From contig DATANR010000386.1 of the NCBI GenBank assembly GCA_036266155.1, forward strand, positions 1 through 6,187: 6,187 nt of DNA. The letters are read 5' to 3'. Made by a program: the position numbers and the translations under genes. This document shows, piece by piece, positions 5,368 to 6,187 of this stretch. How positions within the stretch are numbered: the first letter of the stretch is position 1; the number at the start of each line of letters is the position of its first letter. The stretch is from SIAJ01 sp036266155 (GTDB taxonomy: Bacteria > Planctomycetota > Planctomycetia > Gemmatales > Gemmataceae). The notes under the pieces were generated by a model that was not told the DNA's origin, did not search any database, and was given only the letters and a program-made list of their open reading frames with translations.

Positions 5368-6177
5368 TTACAGCACCACTTCCGGCAAGCCGCTGCCATC
5401 AGCCTTGACGGCGGCTTCCATCACGCTGGCCGCCAGCGCCAAATACGCCTTCGCCACCGGCGAGTCCGCATATTTGCGGACCATCGGCTCGCCGCCGTCG
5501 CCGCACTCAGACACGCGCGGATCGATCGGGATTTCTCCGAGGAATGGGACACCGGTCTCCGCCGCCAGCCTGCGGCCGCCGCCGTGGCGGAAGATCTCGT
5601 AGCGCTTGCCGTCGTCGCCGACGAAGTAGCTCATGTTCTCGATGACGCCGAGCACCGGCGTCTTGAGTTGGCGGAACATGTTGAGGGCCTTCACCGCGTC
5701 GATCAAGCTCACGTCCTGCGGCGTCGTCACGATGACGGCCCCCGTCAATGGCGCAGCTTGGCAGAGTGTAAGTTGCGCATCGCCCGTGCCGGGCGGCATG
5801 TCGATGACGAGTTGGTCGAGTTGGCCCCAATTGATCTGCGTCAGAAACGTAGTCACCCACTTGGCGACCATGGGGCCGCGAAGCAAGACGCCCTTACCGG
5901 CATCCGGCAGGAAGCCGAGCGACATCAGCTTGAGACCGTACTTCTCGACGGGGAAATTCGCCGTCTGCGGATCGACGTGGCCGAGTCCCATCATCATTGG
6001 GACGCTCGGCCCGTAGATATCGGCATCCATCAGGCCGACGCGCTGGCCGTGCATCTGCAACGCGATTGCGAGATTCGCGGCCACCGTCGATTTGCCGACG
6101 CCGCCCTTGCCGCTGGCGACGGCAATGAGATGGCGGACGCCTTCGATGGCTGGATTAGACTGCGGACCAGGTTGCAT
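5368..6177 (-). CDS. mrp: Mrp/NBP35 (ApbC)-family P-loop ATPase, iron-sulfur cluster carrier type
   Basis: This 269-residue cytoplasmic ATPase belongs to the Mrp/NBP35/ApbC branch of the ParA/MinD superfamily, whose members bind and transfer Fe-S clusters to apoproteins. The deviant Walker A motif KGGVGKST is at 24-31, the DADIYGPS switch region at 51-58, and the switch II motif DMPPGTGD at 126-133. The family signatures TTPQDVSLID (151-160), VIENMSYF (178-185) and GEIPIDP (214-220) are all present. The CxxC expected just after ENMSYF is replaced by GDDG (187-190). Only two cysteines, C139 and C225, remain. The start at 6177 is supported by AAGGA 5 nt upstream, at the very edge of the window. 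The frame stays open to that edge, so a longer form with the N-terminal MIP18-like (DUF59) domain of full-length Mrp cannot be fully excluded. The family call is secure; cluster-carrier activity is less so without the CxxC. Confidence 0.95.
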   Translation of the reverse strand: MQPGPQSNPAIEGVRHLIAVASGKGGVGKSTVAANLAIALQMHGQRVGLMDADIYGPSVPMMMGLGHVDPQTANFPVEKYGLKLMSLGFLPDAGKGVLLRGPMVAKWVTTFLTQINWGQLDQLVIDMPPGTGDAQLTLCQAAPLTGAVIVTTPQDVSLIDAVKALNMFRQLKTPVLGVIENMSYFVGDDGKRYEIFRHGGGRRLAAETGVPFLGEIPIDPRVSECGDGGEPMVRKYADSPVAKAYLALAASVMEAAVKADGSGLPEVVL

Positions 6178-6187
6178 GATTATCCTT

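Noticed and set aside
5322..5399. A longer N-terminus for the 103-residue protein, starting at 5399
   Set aside because: It would overlap the mrp end, and the ATG at 5321 has a well-spaced AAGGA.

Overview
The window looks like chromosomal DNA from a GC-rich bacterium, most likely a planctomycete (Gemmata-like). The evidence is the style of the large secreted multidomain protein, a REP-like palindrome of a kind I associate with planctomycete intergenic regions, and the small lineage-type hypothetical proteins. This taxonomic reading rests on pattern memory, not on a search. I see no tRNA, rRNA, CRISPR array, transposase or known defence system.

Layout, left to right. Bases 1-369 are non-coding and unusually rich in inverted repeats: a 10-bp repeat pair 90 bp apart, a 15-bp stem-loop with competing pairings, a short palindrome, and two tandem hairpins, the second holding the ribosome binding site in its loop. 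Bases 370-3306 (+) encode a 978-residue exported protein with a signal peptide, an N-terminal jelly-roll-like region, a TIM-barrel-like middle, a helical stretch and a C-terminal carbohydrate-binding-like sandwich. Bases 3335-3422 form a branched REP-like element. Two close (+) genes follow, 12 bp apart: a predicted tail-anchored protein (3443-4240), with a weak resemblance to GTPase-associated GAP1-type proteins, and a Nudix-family hydrolase (4253-4876). A 133-bp convergent intergenic region (4877-5009) holds three copies of a 7-bp word at an exact 19-bp period. On the minus strand, an Mrp/NBP35-type P-loop ATPase (6177 to 5368) is followed 46 bp later by a 103-residue hypothetical protein (5321 to 5010), probably in one operon. 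A hairpin spans the stop codon of that small gene.

Functionally these look like three separate units: an envelope or periplasmic glycan-related protein; a membrane-anchored protein paired with a nucleotide or phosphoester hydrolase; and an iron-sulfur cluster carrier with a small partner. The Mrp protein is unusual in lacking the CxxC motif that many bacterial ApbC/Mrp proteins use to bridge a cluster. Nothing here is clearly a new system. The best leads are the structured leader of the large gene, the tail-anchored/Nudix pair, the REP-like element and the CxxC-less Mrp.
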